Counted from the stretch's first letter, positions 16,482 through 25,795 are shown. The stretch is 64,000 nt of DNA from DASPKX01 sp035627835 (GCA_035627835.1 DASPKX010000050.1:4213-68212), one strand, 5' to 3'. Notes: generated from the sequence alone by a model not told the origin. Numbers and translations: made by a program.

Positions 16482-16508
16482 TTATCGGCCAGCAAAGAAA
16501 AGACTTTA
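16482..16508 (-). promoter_or_regulatory. Sigma-28 promoter of flagellin 2
   Basis: The minus strand reads TAAAGTCT (16508-16501), 11 bases, GCCGATAA (16489-16482): 15 of 16 matches to the FliA consensus. The leader is about 125 bases. Apart from this and the leader hairpin, 16352-16730 holds no gene. Confidence 0.9.
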
Positions 16509-16730
16509 GTTCGAAGATCGCAGGCCGTTCGCCTCAACCGAAACCAGAGCTTTTTTAAGTTCGCGCGAAATGAAAGGGGCGGTTGGCTTGAATGTGGGGC
16601 GGGGGTCTGGTATGGCATCGCATCCTATGAACGTGCGTGCCTGGCATATTGAGAAAGCATCCGGTGATGGTTTGAAAACGGGCCGGGAGCTTTTCTGATT
16701 ATCCGCGGCGAACCACACGTCTAAAGGCCC

Positions 16731-19271
16731 GTGGCTTCAAACGCCTCATCTGTCCAGCGCGTTCGCGTTGACGGAAAATTTCTTCGCCTCGGCGCGAACA
16801 AATTTTTCGTCAAAGGGATCACGTACGGGCCGTTCGTGCCCGACGACACGGGGCACTACTTCCCGAGCCCTGCGCAGGCCGAACGCGACCTGGCGCAGAT
16901 CCGCGAGTTGGGCGCGAACGTCATTCGCGTCTATTCCAAGCCGCCGAAGTGGCTGCTGGACCTGGCGCTTGCGGGCGGGATTCGGGTGATGGTCGATGTT
17001 CCCTGGAACAAGCACATATGCGTGCTAGACTCCAAGGAGATGCGGCAGGAAGTGGTCAATCAAGTGCGCGACATGGCGCTCCATTGCGCGCGGCATCCTG
17101 CCACACTGGCGATCAGCGTGGTGAACGAGATCCCTCCGGATATCGTGCGCTGGACCGGCCCGCGGAATGTCAGCGCGTTGATCGAGCACCTGGTCACGCT
17201 GGTAAAGGAAGTTGATCCGGAATGTTTATGCACCTTCGGGAATTTTCCGCCCACGGAATACCTGAACCCGGAGAACATCGACTTCCTTTGCTACAACGTT
17301 TACCTGCACAACCAGCGGGCGTTCGACAACTACCTCGCGCGGCTGCAGATGATAGCGGACACGAAGCCGCTGATCCTGGGGGAGTTCGGAATCGACACCG
17401 TGCGCGAGGGTGAAGAGGCCCAAGCAGAGATCCTGAGCTGGCAGGTGGAGACGTTGTTTCGCGGAGGTTTGGCGGGAGGAATCGTCTTCAGCTTTACGGA
17501 CGATTGGTTCAAGGATCACATCCTGATCACGGACTGGGCCTTTGGGGTCACCACAGCGGAACGGAAGCCAAAGGCGGGTTTCAGGGCGCTCCGCGAAAAG
17601 TTCAATGCGGCGCCATATTTCACACTGCCGCGATACCCGATGGTTTCGGTGGTGGTGGCGAGCTACAACGGGGCGCGCACGCTGGAGGTTTGTTTGGAAT
17701 CGTTGCAGCGGATCAATTACCCGAATGTGGAAGTGATCCTGGTTGACGATGGCTCAACAGATCAGACAACGCAGATCGCGGAGAAGTTCCCGAAAGTGCG
17801 TTACATTCGGCACGATGTGAACCGCGGGTTGTCGGCCGCGCGCAACACTGGAATCCAAGCGGCGCGCGGGCAGATCGTGGCCTTCACGGACTCGGATTGC
17901 CGTGCGGATGAGGATTGGCTGCACTACACCGTCAGCGCGTTGTTGACTGGGCAATACGCTGCTGTCGGTGGGCACAACTTTCTGCCGCCCGAGGATTCGT
18001 GGGTGGCAGCAGCGGTGATGCTGTCGCCGGGCGGCCCTGCGCACGTGATGTTGACGGACCGGGTGGCCGAGCACATCCCCGGCTGCAACATGGTCTTCTA
18101 CAAATGGGCGCTGGAGGAGATCAACGGGTTTGATCCATTGTTCCGCAAAGCGGGTGATGACGTGGATGTCTGCTGGCGATTGCAGCAGCGGGGATACAAG
18201 ATTGGGTTCAGCCCATCGGGCTTTGTTTGGCATTACCGGCGCTCCACGGTTGCGGATTACTTGAAGCAGCAATCGGGCTATGGCGAGGCCGAAGCGCTGC
18301 TGGTGCATCGCCATCCCGAATACTTCAACTGGTTCGGCGGAAGCCAGTGGCAGGGGAAGATTTATTCGCCGTCGAAGTTCGGGGTGCTGACGAGAAGGCC
18401 GCTGATTTATCACGGCTGGTTTGGGGCGGGTTTTTTCCAGACGTTGTACACGCCCGCGCCCTCCTTCGGACTGATGCTGTTGACGAGCCTTGAGTACCAC
18501 GCGGTGGTGGTGACGCCGCTGATCGTGCTCGCTGTGGTCTTTCGGCAACTGATTCCTGTGGCCGTGGCCAGCATGCTCATTCCGCTGGCGGTCTGCGCGG
18601 TGGCGGCGTGGCAGGCTGATCTGGCGAAGGATCGCCGACGCCCATGGTCGCGGCCATTGGTGGCCCTGCTGTTCTTTCTACAGCCGATATTTCGAGGGGC
18701 AGCGCGCTACAAAGGAAGTGTGAGAACGCCAAGGCGCGCGACGATGCCAGCGCCAAAACCGGGCGCGACCCAGAGCGCCCAAGACGGCGGGCCAGAAGCG
18801 CCGGTGGGGCAGTTGATCGAGTATTGGAACGAGCGGGGCATTGACCGGGTGACGTTCCTCAACGGCGTGATTGAGGATCTGGACCAGCACGGTTGGCCGA
18901 ACAAAGTCGATACCGGTTGGAATAATTACGACCTGGAGATTTTAGGAACCACTTGGGCGCGGCTGCACCTGACGACGGTTGCGGAGGCGATCGGGCATGG
19001 AAAAGAGATGATCCGGTGCCGGTTAAAGCCGCGCTGGACGTTTGTGGCGAAGTTGGTGATGAGCGCGGTCATCGGGGTGGATTTGCTCCTGATCGGGTTG
19101 CTGATGAACCGCTACTGGTGGGTCGTGTTCGTGCTGCTCAGTGTGCCATTGATGATGTGGTTCATGGCGGAGCAGCAGCGGAAGATTTTGCGGCAGGTTG
19201 CGGTCTTTCTGGACGACGTTGGCCAGAAGCTTAAACTGCGGAAGATCGAAGCCAAACCCCTCGATCTCTAG
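16731..19271 (+). CDS. Fusion of glycoside hydrolase-like TIM barrel and GT2 glycosyltransferase, membrane-bound
   Basis: The 846-residue protein joins two opposite activities. Residues 12-295 form a GH2/GH5-like barrel: FVKGITYGPF at the first strand, the acid/base Glu in VVNEIP (E133) and the nucleophile Glu in LGEFGID (E218), both on strand ends as expected for clan GH-A. Residues 303-540 are a family 2 glycosyltransferase: VSVVVASYNG, DDGST (339-343), the metal-binding TDSD (386-389) and a GDDVDVCWRLQQRGY acceptor motif. Two hydrophobic helices follow around 590-640 (the region after the GT domain), then a soluble linker and a pair of helices near 785-820. It may build and trim the same polysaccharide at the inner membrane. 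Start is GTG 16731 with no strong ribosome site; thyA follows 15 bases later. Confidence 0.88.
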   Translation: MASNASSVQRVRVDGKFLRLGANKFFVKGITYGPFVPDDTGHYFPSPAQAERDLAQIRELGANVIRVYSKPPKWLLDLALAGGIRVMVDVPWNKHICVLDSKEMRQEVVNQVRDMALHCARHPATLAISVVNEIPPDIVRWTGPRNVSALIEHLVTLVKEVDPECLCTFGNFPPTEYLNPENIDFLCYNVYLHNQRAFDNYLARLQMIADTKPLILGEFGIDTVREGEEAQAEILSWQVETLFRGGLAGGIVFSFTDDWFKDHILITDWAFGVTTAERKPKAGFRALREKFNAAPYFTLPRYPMVSVVVASYNGARTLEVCLESLQRINYPNVEVILVDDGSTDQTTQIAEKFPKVRYIRHDVNRGLSAARNTGIQAARGQIVAFTDSDCRADEDWLHYTVSALLTGQYAAVGGHNFLPPEDSWVAAAVMLSPGGPAHVMLTDRVAEHIPGCNMVFYKWALEEINGFDPLFRKAGDDVDVCWRLQQRGYKIGFSPSGFVWHYRRSTVADYLKQQSGYGEAEALLVHRHPEYFNWFGGSQWQGKIYSPSKFGVLTRRPLIYHGWFGAGFFQTLYTPAPSFGLMLLTSLEYHAVVVTPLIVLAVVFRQLIPVAVASMLIPLAVCAVAAWQADLAKDRRRPWSRPLVALLFFLQPIFRGAARYKGSVRTPRRATMPAPKPGATQSAQDGGPEAPVGQLIEYWNERGIDRVTFLNGVIEDLDQHGWPNKVDTGWNNYDLEILGTTWARLHLTTVAEAIGHGKEMIRCRLKPRWTFVAKLVMSAVIGVDLLLIGLLMNRYWWVVFVLLSVPLMMWFMAEQQRKILRQVAVFLDDVGQKLKLRKIEAKPLDL

Positions 19272-19286
19272 CAGCGCGATAAACCC

Positions 19287-20081
19287 ATGGTTCAATATTT
19301 AGACCTTCTTCGGCTGGTCCTGGAAAAGGGCAAATACAAAGGGGACCGGACTGGCACAGGCACATATTCGGTGTTCGGCGCGCAAACCCGATTTGATCTG
19401 CGGCAGGGATTCCCGCTGGTCACCACGAAGAAGCTGCACCTCAAGTCGATCATTTACGAGCTGCTTTGGTTTCTACGCGGCGACACGAACATCAAATGGC
19501 TCAACGAAAATGGCGTGACCATATGGGATGAATGGGCCAACGCCGAAGGAAACCTGGGCCCCGTTTACGGCGCTCAATGGACGAGCTGGCGGACGGTGGA
19601 CGGCCGCGTGATCAACCAGATTGATGAGGTGATTGCGCAGATCAAAAAGAACCCGAATAGCCGACGGTTGATCGTGAGCGCCTGGAATGTTGGCGACCTG
19701 GACAAGATGGCGCTGGCGCCGTGCCATGCGTTGTTCCAATTCTACGTGCAGGATGGCGAGCTGAGCTGCCAGCTTTACCAGCGGAGCGCTGACCTGTTTT
19801 TGGGTGTGCCGTTCAACATCGCCTCGTACGCGCTGCTGACGATGATGGTGGCGCAGGTGTGCGGTTTGAAAGCAGGGGAGTTCGTGCATACGTTCGGCGA
19901 CTTGCATTTATACAGCAACCACCTGGAGCAGGCGCGGCTGCAATTGTCGCGGGAGCCGCGCGCCCTGCCGAAGATGGAGTTGAATCCCGAGGTGAAGGAT
20001 ATTCACGCGTTCCGCTACGAGGATTTTAAGCTGGTGAATTACGATCCGCATCCCGGGATCAAAGCGCCAATTGCCGTTTGA
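19287..20081 (+). CDS. thyA: Thymidylate synthase
   Basis: The 264-residue enzyme methylates dUMP to dTMP using methylene-tetrahydrofolate, producing dihydrofolate. Length and motifs are those of E. coli ThyA: DRTGTGTYSVFG near the N-terminus, the catalytic Cys in LAPCHALFQFYV, the substrate loop SADLFLGVPFNIASYA and a closing KAPIAV. It overlaps folA in effect: its TGA (20079-20081) is one base before the folA ATG, so dihydrofolate produced here is recycled by the coupled enzyme. SHMT at 5216 supplies its cofactor. Confidence 0.97.
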   Translation: MVQYLDLLRLVLEKGKYKGDRTGTGTYSVFGAQTRFDLRQGFPLVTTKKLHLKSIIYELLWFLRGDTNIKWLNENGVTIWDEWANAEGNLGPVYGAQWTSWRTVDGRVINQIDEVIAQIKKNPNSRRLIVSAWNVGDLDKMALAPCHALFQFYVQDGELSCQLYQRSADLFLGVPFNIASYALLTMMVAQVCGLKAGEFVHTFGDLHLYSNHLEQARLQLSREPRALPKMELNPEVKDIHAFRYEDFKLVNYDPHPGIKAPIAV

Positions 20082-20082
20082 G

Positions 20083-20544
20083 ATGAAGCCGCTCAAGGCC
20101 ATCGTGGCGATGTCCCAAAACCGCGTCATTGGCGCGAACAACAAGCTCCCGTGGCATATCCCTGAGGAGTTGAAGTGGTTCAAGGCGCTCACGATGGGGC
20201 ATGCGCTGGTCATGGGACGGAAGACATATGAGTCGATTGGCCGGCCTTTGCCGGGGCGGCTCAATTATGTGTTAAGCCGCAGCGGATTCTCCGCGCCGGG
20301 TGTGGTAAGCATCCAATCGCTAACTGAACTGGAGAGTGTGCCGGCCGAGCGGGAGATTTTTGTAATTGGCGGGGCGCAGATTTTCGAAGCGGCGTTTCCG
20401 CTGTGTGGAGAGTTATTCCTGACCGTTGTGAAGCGAGAGGTGGAAGGGGACACGCTGATGCCGCCCTTTGAACATTTGTTCACGCGCGGCGAACTGCTGC
20501 GGGAAAGCGCGGAGTTCGAAGTGCACCGGTGGGTGCGGAAGTAG
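20083..20544 (+). CDS. folA: Dihydrofolate reductase
   Basis: The start is ATG 20083, one base after the thyA stop, in preference to a TTG at 20071 inside thyA. The 153-residue product reduces dihydrofolate with NADPH. Visible family features are IVAMSQNRVIGANNKLPWHIPEE (with the catalytic acid in the helix B region), VMGRKTYESIG for NADPH binding, and FVIGGAQIFEAA. The gene ends exactly one base before the convergent permease gene, leaving no room for a terminator. Confidence 0.96.
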   Translation: MKPLKAIVAMSQNRVIGANNKLPWHIPEELKWFKALTMGHALVMGRKTYESIGRPLPGRLNYVLSRSGFSAPGVVSIQSLTELESVPAEREIFVIGGAQIFEAAFPLCGELFLTVVKREVEGDTLMPPFEHLFTRGELLRESAEFEVHRWVRK

Positions 20545-21786
20545 CTACTCGTAGCGAAGCGATTCGATTGGATCGAGGTTTGCGGCCTTAAACGCGGGGT
20601 ACACGCCAAACACCACGCCCACAATGGAGCAAATCAAAAGGCCGAGCGCGGCCCAGTCGAAAGGGATGGTGGGCGGCAGTTCCAGGTAGAAGGCCGCGGC
20701 ATTGCCGCCCGCGATTCCCAGGATGACCCCGATGATGCCGCCGACCTGGCAGAGCATGACCGCTTCCATGATAAATTGGCTCATGATATTGCGCTTCTTG
20801 GCGCCGATCGCGCGGCGGATGCCGATCTCCTTTGTGCGCTCCGTGACAGAGACGAGCATGATGTTCATGATGCCGATGCCTGCGGCAACCAAAGCAATTG
20901 AGCTGATGACCGCGATGCCTATGCGGACGGTTTGGGTGAAACTTTGGAATTGGGCGATCATCGAGTCGTTCGAAAAGATCTCAAAGTCATCTTCCTTTCC
21001 GGGAGGGACTTTTCGCATCACGCGCATGATGCCGCGGACCTGCTCCACGGTGTCGTCGTAAACAGCCTGGTTCTCGGCTTGGACGAGGACGGAAACGCTC
21101 TGCCAACTGCGACCGTAGCGGGAGAGGCCGGTCGTGATCGGGATGATGGCGAAGTTCTCAGCGGCTGAGCCGAGGGTGGCGCCGCGCTTCTCAAGAACCC
21201 CAATCACAGTGTAGTTGATGCCCTGCAGCTTGATCTTTTCGCCGAGAGCATTGCCGAACGGAAAGATGGTTTTGACGAGATCAGCGCCGAGGACACAGAC
21301 ATCCGCGTTGCGGGCGACGTCCGATTCGCTGATGGCGCGGCCTTCCTCGACGTTCCAATTGCGGGCGGGGAAAGCGCCAGTATTCGCCCCGATGAGTTCG
21401 ACGTTTGGGGGCGTGCGGCCCCATTTGGAAATGACTTCCATAGGCCAGAAGTCCACATGTGAGCCGACGGATTTGGCCATGGTGGCGCGCTCGCGGAGAC
21501 GCTCGGCATCCACGTAAGTGATGTTTTTGCGGCGCCAGAACTTTTCGTAGCCATCAGGCCCGCCGAAATAGACGGCGGGGTTTTTGGAGATGGCAAAGGT
21601 GTGGCTGCCCATTTGGGCGAGTTCGCTCTCGATGTTGTTTTGAAGGACGCGCATGGCCGTCATCACGACGACGATGGAGAACACGCCCACAAGGACGCCA
21701 AGCAAGGTGAGGATGGAGCGAAGTTTGTGCGCGACGATGGAATCCATCGCCATGGCAAAACTTTCCTGGAACTCACCTTTGTTCAT
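20545..21786 (-). CDS. MacB-type ABC transporter permease, second
   Basis: The 413-residue protein has the MacB/FtsX layout: a first transmembrane helix (residues about 20-45), a large periplasmic domain (about 50-280), and three C-terminal helices with the conserved SVTERTKEIGIRRAIGAKKR coupling segment between them. It lacks an ATPase domain; the partner ATPase is encoded at 23016. Its ATG overlaps the stop of the other permease by 4 bases, so the two are translationally coupled and probably form a heterodimer. The complex should use ATP hydrolysis as a mechanotransmission pump for peptides, lipoproteins or toxic compounds. Confidence 0.92.
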   Translation of the reverse strand: MNKGEFQESFAMAMDSIVAHKLRSILTLLGVLVGVFSIVVVMTAMRVLQNNIESELAQMGSHTFAISKNPAVYFGGPDGYEKFWRRKNITYVDAERLRERATMAKSVGSHVDFWPMEVISKWGRTPPNVELIGANTGAFPARNWNVEEGRAISESDVARNADVCVLGADLVKTIFPFGNALGEKIKLQGINYTVIGVLEKRGATLGSAAENFAIIPITTGLSRYGRSWQSVSVLVQAENQAVYDDTVEQVRGIMRVMRKVPPGKEDDFEIFSNDSMIAQFQSFTQTVRIGIAVISSIALVAAGIGIMNIMLVSVTERTKEIGIRRAIGAKKRNIMSQFIMEAVMLCQVGGIIGVILGIAGGNAAAFYLELPPTIPFDWAALGLLICSIVGVVFGVYPAFKAANLDPIESLRYE

Positions 21787-23012
21787 TCGTTGCGAAGGGC
21801 ATCAACAGGGTTCATCCGAGCCGCGCGCCACGCAGGAAGGAAGCCTGAGATAACCCCGGTAAGAATCGAGACACCAAGAGCCACGCTGATGATGAGCGGG
21901 GAAAGGGTAGCTGGCATGAACTTGCGCATGAGCAGCGTGACCGGGAAAGCAATGGCGAGCGCCACGAGACCGCCAAACAGGCAGATGCTCGCGGCTTCAC
22001 TGAGGAATTGGATGAGAATGCTCCGCTTCTTCGCGCCGATGGCTTTGCGGATGCCGATTTCCCGAGTTCGTTCTGCGACCGACACGAACATGATGTTCAT
22101 GATGCCGATGCCGCCAACGAAGAGTGAGAGGCCGGTGATAAAGAGGCCCACAGTGGCGATCATTCCAGCGACGCGGTTGAACGTCTGGATGAACATCTCC
22201 TGTTGATTGATGGCAAAGTCATCTTCCTCGGCTGGCGCGAGGCGGCGGACGCGGCGCATGACGCCACGAACTTCCTCGCGCGTATCTTCCATCGATTCCA
22301 TGGAAGGGGATTTGACCTGAATCTCCAGATCGGGAATTCGAGAGTAAAGGACCATCAATTGGCGCAGCGGGATGACGACCTGATTGTCCAGGTTGAATTG
22401 ACCGAGGAAATTGCCTTGTTTGCCGAGAACGCCGATGACTTCGAAAGCGCGCCCGCCAATTTTGACCTGCTCACCGATAGGTGAGTGAATTCCGAAAACC
22501 TTCTCAGCAACAAAGGATCCGATCACGCAAACAGGGCGACCGCCCTCGACCTCGCCTGGCGTGAGGAAGCGGCCATCATCGACCGTAACCCCGCTGGTGA
22601 GCAGAAATTGATCGGTGGTGCCAACGACGCGGACGTTCGTGGAAGCGCGGTTCTTATAGCTCAACGGCTGCCACGTGCCATCGACCGCGGTGACAGCGGC
22701 AACTCCCGCGAGGTGCTTCTCCGCTTCCTTAAATTGATGAAAGCTGATGCGCTCGCGCTTCTGCATCTTGAGCCATTCAGCATGGGAATCAATGAACCAG
22801 GGGCGGCGATGCACGTAAAGAACATCACTGCCCATGGCGGAGATGCTGCCGGTGAACGCGCGGTTCAGGCCCTCGATGGCGGTGCCCATCAAGGTGACTG
22901 TGACGATCCCAATGACGATGCCGAGGGTTGTTAACCCGGAGCGGAGCTTGTTCGCAGCCAGGGCGGACCAGGAAATCTTCAGGCCTTCGATGAGGTCCGT
23001 GAAAAAGTTCAT
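21783..23012 (-). CDS. MacB-type ABC transporter permease, first
   Basis: The 409-residue protein has the same four-helix FtsX layout as its neighbour: N-terminal helix LGIVIGIVTVTLMGTA, a periplasmic MacB-like domain, and the SVAERTREIGIRKAIGAKKR coupling segment before the last helices. The two permeases share architecture and motifs but have clearly diverged in the periplasmic part. That points to an old duplication and a heterodimeric channel. It sits between the ATPase gene (4 bases upstream) and the second permease gene (4-base overlap). Confidence 0.92.
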   Translation of the reverse strand: MNFFTDLIEGLKISWSALAANKLRSGLTTLGIVIGIVTVTLMGTAIEGLNRAFTGSISAMGSDVLYVHRRPWFIDSHAEWLKMQKRERISFHQFKEAEKHLAGVAAVTAVDGTWQPLSYKNRASTNVRVVGTTDQFLLTSGVTVDDGRFLTPGEVEGGRPVCVIGSFVAEKVFGIHSPIGEQVKIGGRAFEVIGVLGKQGNFLGQFNLDNQVVIPLRQLMVLYSRIPDLEIQVKSPSMESMEDTREEVRGVMRRVRRLAPAEEDDFAINQQEMFIQTFNRVAGMIATVGLFITGLSLFVGGIGIMNIMFVSVAERTREIGIRKAIGAKKRSILIQFLSEAASICLFGGLVALAIAFPVTLLMRKFMPATLSPLIISVALGVSILTGVISGFLPAWRAARMNPVDALRNE

Positions 23013-23015
23013 GGA

Positions 23016-23756
23016 TCAGGAGGCGAGGGCAGGGGTGGAGCCGTGAGGCTTGCGGCCGCCGGACGCGGTGCGATTTTCCTGCACTTCATCGCTGGCAATT
23101 AGCCCGTCGCGGATGCGGATGATTCGCTTGGCGTGACGGGCGATGTCTTCCTCGTGGGTGACGACGATGATGGTGTTCCCGGCAAGCCAAAGCTCTTCGA
23201 AAAGAGCCATGATTTCTTCGCCGGTGCGCGAATCGAGGTTTCCGGTAGGCTCATCGGCCAGCAGGATGGAAGGTTTGTTGACGAGGGCGCGGGCGACGGC
23301 AACGCGCTGGCGCTGGCCGCCAGACATTTCATTGGGCTTGTGATGAATACGCTCGGCCAGGCCGACATTGGTCAATGCCTCCAGCGCAATTTGCCGGCGC
23401 TCGTCGCTGGGAATGCCTGAATAGACGAGAGGCAGCTCGACGTTGCGCAGAGCATCGGCGCGAGGCAAGAGGTTGAAGCTTTGGAAGACGAAACCGATCT
23501 CGCGATTGCGAATCTCGGCAAGTTCGTTGTCGTCCATCTCGCTGACGTTCGAATCCTTAAGGAAGAACTGGCCGGAGGTGGGCGTGTCCAGGCAGCCGAG
23601 CAGATTCATTAACGTGGACTTCCCGGAGCCGGAAGGCCCCATTAAGGCAACGTATTCGCCCTTTTCGATTTCGAGCGAGACATCCCGCAAGGCGTGGATG
23701 ATTTCCGCGCCCATCTTGTAAGTGCGGGCGATGTTCTTGAGAGAGATGAGAGCCAC
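23016..23756 (-). CDS. ABC transporter ATP-binding protein, MacB/LolD type
   Basis: The 246-residue ATPase has Walker A GPSGSGKST, Q-loop FVFQSFNLLPR, signature MSGGQRQRVAVARAL and Walker B ILLADEPTGNLD, all typical of the LolD/MacB family that drives FtsX-type permeases. A C-terminal tail of about 20 residues (HGSTPALAS at the end) is outside the fold. It lies 13 bases after the adaptor gene and immediately before the two permeases. Confidence 0.95.
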   Translation of the reverse strand: MALISLKNIARTYKMGAEIIHALRDVSLEIEKGEYVALMGPSGSGKSTLMNLLGCLDTPTSGQFFLKDSNVSEMDDNELAEIRNREIGFVFQSFNLLPRADALRNVELPLVYSGIPSDERRQIALEALTNVGLAERIHHKPNEMSGGQRQRVAVARALVNKPSILLADEPTGNLDSRTGEEIMALFEELWLAGNTIIVVTHEEDIARHAKRIIRIRDGLIASDEVQENRTASGGRKPHGSTPALAS

Positions 23757-23769
23757 GGGACCCCTTGGG

Positions 23770-25104
23770 TTAGGAGTTGGTGTTCTTCTTGGGATCTTTG
23801 CCTGGGGGCGGGCCTTTTTTGACGCGCTTGCCTTCCTCGAGTTCTTTGCTGATGGCTTTATAGCCGCCGGAAATGACTTCCTGCCCTTCGGTTAAGCCCT
23901 CCTTCACTTCGATGTAGGAATCGTCGCTGATGCCAACTTTAACTGGAGCCATCTTCGCTTTGTCGCCGTCCGGGAGGAACACAACTTCGAGCGGTTTCGG
24001 GCCGTCCTCTTTCTTTTTGCGATTGGCCTGCTGAGCTGGGGCCTCGTTCTCGGGAGGGCCATCGTGCTCCATCTTGGGTTTGGCGTCTTTGGGCAAACGG
24101 CTGGTCACGCATTGAATCGGAACCGTTAACGCGTTGGTGACGGAGCGCGTTTCAATTTCGGCCGTGACTGACATTCCCGGGCGGAAGTCTTCCTTTTCAG
24201 TGAGGCGAATGCGCACTTCGAATTTGACGGCTTCCTGAGCGGAAGTGTTGGAAGCGGCGGCTTGTGAGGAGACGCCGTAAGGTTGTTTGGAGGAGTTGGC
24301 GATTTCCGTGACGACGCCGTTGAACTTGCGATCAGCGAAAGCTTCAACCTCAAGTTTCGCGCGCTGGCCAAGCTTGAGCAACGTGAGATCCACTTCGCCG
24401 ATGTCCACGCGCGCTTCCATTTCGTCGAGGGCGGCGATGGTCATGATTTCGGTGCCGGACATCATGGCGGTGCCCACAACGCGCTCACCGGCTTGCGAGC
24501 GCAGGCGGGTGACGGTCCCATTGATCGGGCTGACGATAGTGGTCTTGGCGAGATCATCCTCCGCGCGGGCGAGGCTGGCCTTGGCCTGGTCGCTTTGGTG
24601 AATGGATGTTTCGAAGCTGGCGCGGGCAACGTCCAGGTTCGTCTTTGCCTCGAGGAACTGAGAGTCGGAAATCAGGCGGTCTTTGTGGAGTTGCTCGTAG
24701 CGGCGAAACTCAAGTTCGGCTTTGTCCAGATTGGCTTTCGCCAAGGTGCGATTCGCCATGGCGGATTTGTAATTCGCCTCGGCGGAGTTGCGGCCTGCCA
24801 GGTAGTTGTCCGGCTTGATCTTCACGAGCAAGTCACCGCGCTTGACGGATTGGCCTTCTTTGACGGGGAGCGCGGTGATTTCGCCGCTGACTTCGGGTTG
24901 GATAACGACCTGGACCACAGGCTGGATCTTCCCGTTGGCGACGACGATTTCGGTGATGTCGCGGCGAGTGACTTTGTCCGTTTGGATGGTGATGATGACC
25001 TCCTTCTTGCGGAAGGCGGCGACAGTCACCAGGGCGATGACAGCAAGGGCGAGGGCAGTGAGCACCAATGCTTTGCGTCGTTTGCTCGTTTTGGTTTTGG
25101 CCAT
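23770..25104 (-). CDS. MacA-like periplasmic adaptor (membrane fusion protein)
   Basis: The 444-residue protein starts with a Lys/Arg-rich segment and one membrane helix (LTALALAVIALVTVAAF). A barrel-sandwich half motif VVQVVIQPEVSGEI follows, then a long helical hairpin (about 110-195) rich in Ala, Glu and Lys, the second lipoyl half INGTVTRLRSQAGERV, and beta-barrel and membrane-proximal domains. A Pro/Lys/Glu-rich insertion (about 350-375, AKPKMEHDGPPENEAP) is unusual. It should bridge the MacB-like complex to an outer-membrane TolC-type channel, not present in this window. It is the first gene of the operon. Confidence 0.92.
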   Translation of the reverse strand: MAKTKTSKRRKALVLTALALAVIALVTVAAFRKKEVIITIQTDKVTRRDITEIVVANGKIQPVVQVVIQPEVSGEITALPVKEGQSVKRGDLLVKIKPDNYLAGRNSAEANYKSAMANRTLAKANLDKAELEFRRYEQLHKDRLISDSQFLEAKTNLDVARASFETSIHQSDQAKASLARAEDDLAKTTIVSPINGTVTRLRSQAGERVVGTAMMSGTEIMTIAALDEMEARVDIGEVDLTLLKLGQRAKLEVEAFADRKFNGVVTEIANSSKQPYGVSSQAAASNTSAQEAVKFEVRIRLTEKEDFRPGMSVTAEIETRSVTNALTVPIQCVTSRLPKDAKPKMEHDGPPENEAPAQQANRKKKEDGPKPLEVVFLPDGDKAKMAPVKVGISDDSYIEVKEGLTEGQEVISGGYKAISKELEEGKRVKKGPPPGKDPKKNTNS

Positions 25105-25115
25105 CTGTAGGGAAT

Positions 25116-25133
25116 GACACCGCTGGCGGTGTC
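25116..25133 (-). promoter_or_regulatory. Short hairpin in the leader of the efflux operon
   Basis: A perfect 8-bp inverted repeat GACACCGC / GCGGTGTC with a 2-base loop lies 12 bases before the adaptor ATG. No Shine-Dalgarno sequence is visible there. It could control translation, or act as an operator for a dimeric repressor. Confidence 0.4.
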
Positions 25134-25282
25134 TTTGTTTCAGAAAGTTTGCGTTGCGGCTGTATTTGACCGAACAAGCCGCGCGAATGCACGAAATTTA
25201 TGAGCCGCTTGATTACGGCGATACTAAGCAGCAAACACCATTATCATTGAAGTAAGGGAAGCTTTTAGCCTAAGGTGGGCGC

Positions 25283-25795
25283 ATGGCTTGGCTTTGCGTG
25301 TTTGGTTTCCATAAATGGAATGGCTGTCACTGCACCGAATGCGCGCACGCCCGAGACCAGGACCACTATTTTTGGAGTGATTGCACGGAATGCCTCAGGT
25401 GCAAAACCAAGAGGGATGTCCAACACGATTGGAGCGCGAATTGTGAGCGGTGCGCGAACTGTTCAACAACGCGAGAACGCACCCATCAGTTTTCTGCATG
25501 CAAGTGCCTTCTTTGTGGAACTGAGGAGCATGCCTTCCTGGTTCATGGGGAAGGCACAAAGTGCCAGAACTGCGGCAAGAAGTGCTTTCCTGACTTTTAT
25601 GAGTTTCTTTTGAGAAACCATGGACAACAAATGCCTCAGCAACGGCAGCGGCCCAGAACGGTGCTTGGGGATTATGACCAGAGCAAATACGCGCCAAGTG
25701 TGAGCGATTTCCTTCTAAACGCAGGGGAAGCTGGCCGGCAAGCGCTGCGCGAAAATTACGAAAAAGCAAAAGCTGCTTTTCTTGAGATTGCGTGA
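25283..25795 (+). CDS. Small cysteine-rich protein with repeated zinc-ribbon-like motifs
   Basis: The 170-residue product has an N-terminal half (residues 1-100) of about four repeats in which a His-x-Trp/Phe pair is followed by Cys-x-Cys-x-x-Cys or Cys-x-x-Cys (HKWNGCHCTEC, HYFWSDCTEC, HDWSANCERC, HQFSACKCLLC), ending in TKCQNCGKKC. These look like consecutive metal-binding knuckles. The C-terminal half is hydrophilic and helical (ENYEKAKAAFLEIA). The start has the ribosome site AAGGTG 5 bases upstream. I do not recognise a family; zinc binding is inferred from the Cys/His spacing. It diverges from the efflux operon. Confidence 0.72.
   Translation: MAWLCVFGFHKWNGCHCTECAHARDQDHYFWSDCTECLRCKTKRDVQHDWSANCERCANCSTTRERTHQFSACKCLLCGTEEHAFLVHGEGTKCQNCGKKCFPDFYEFLLRNHGQQMPQQRQRPRTVLGDYDQSKYAPSVSDFLLNAGEAGRQALRENYEKAKAAFLEIA

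Noticed and set aside
15548..16618. Longer flagellin 2 reading with 89 extra N-terminal residues
   Set aside because: The extension runs through the sigma-28 promoter and leader hairpin; the ribosome site fixes ATG 16351.
24283..25110. Long plus-strand frame (275 codons) opposite the adaptor gene
   Set aside because: Antisense shadow of a gene with a complete MacA-like domain order.
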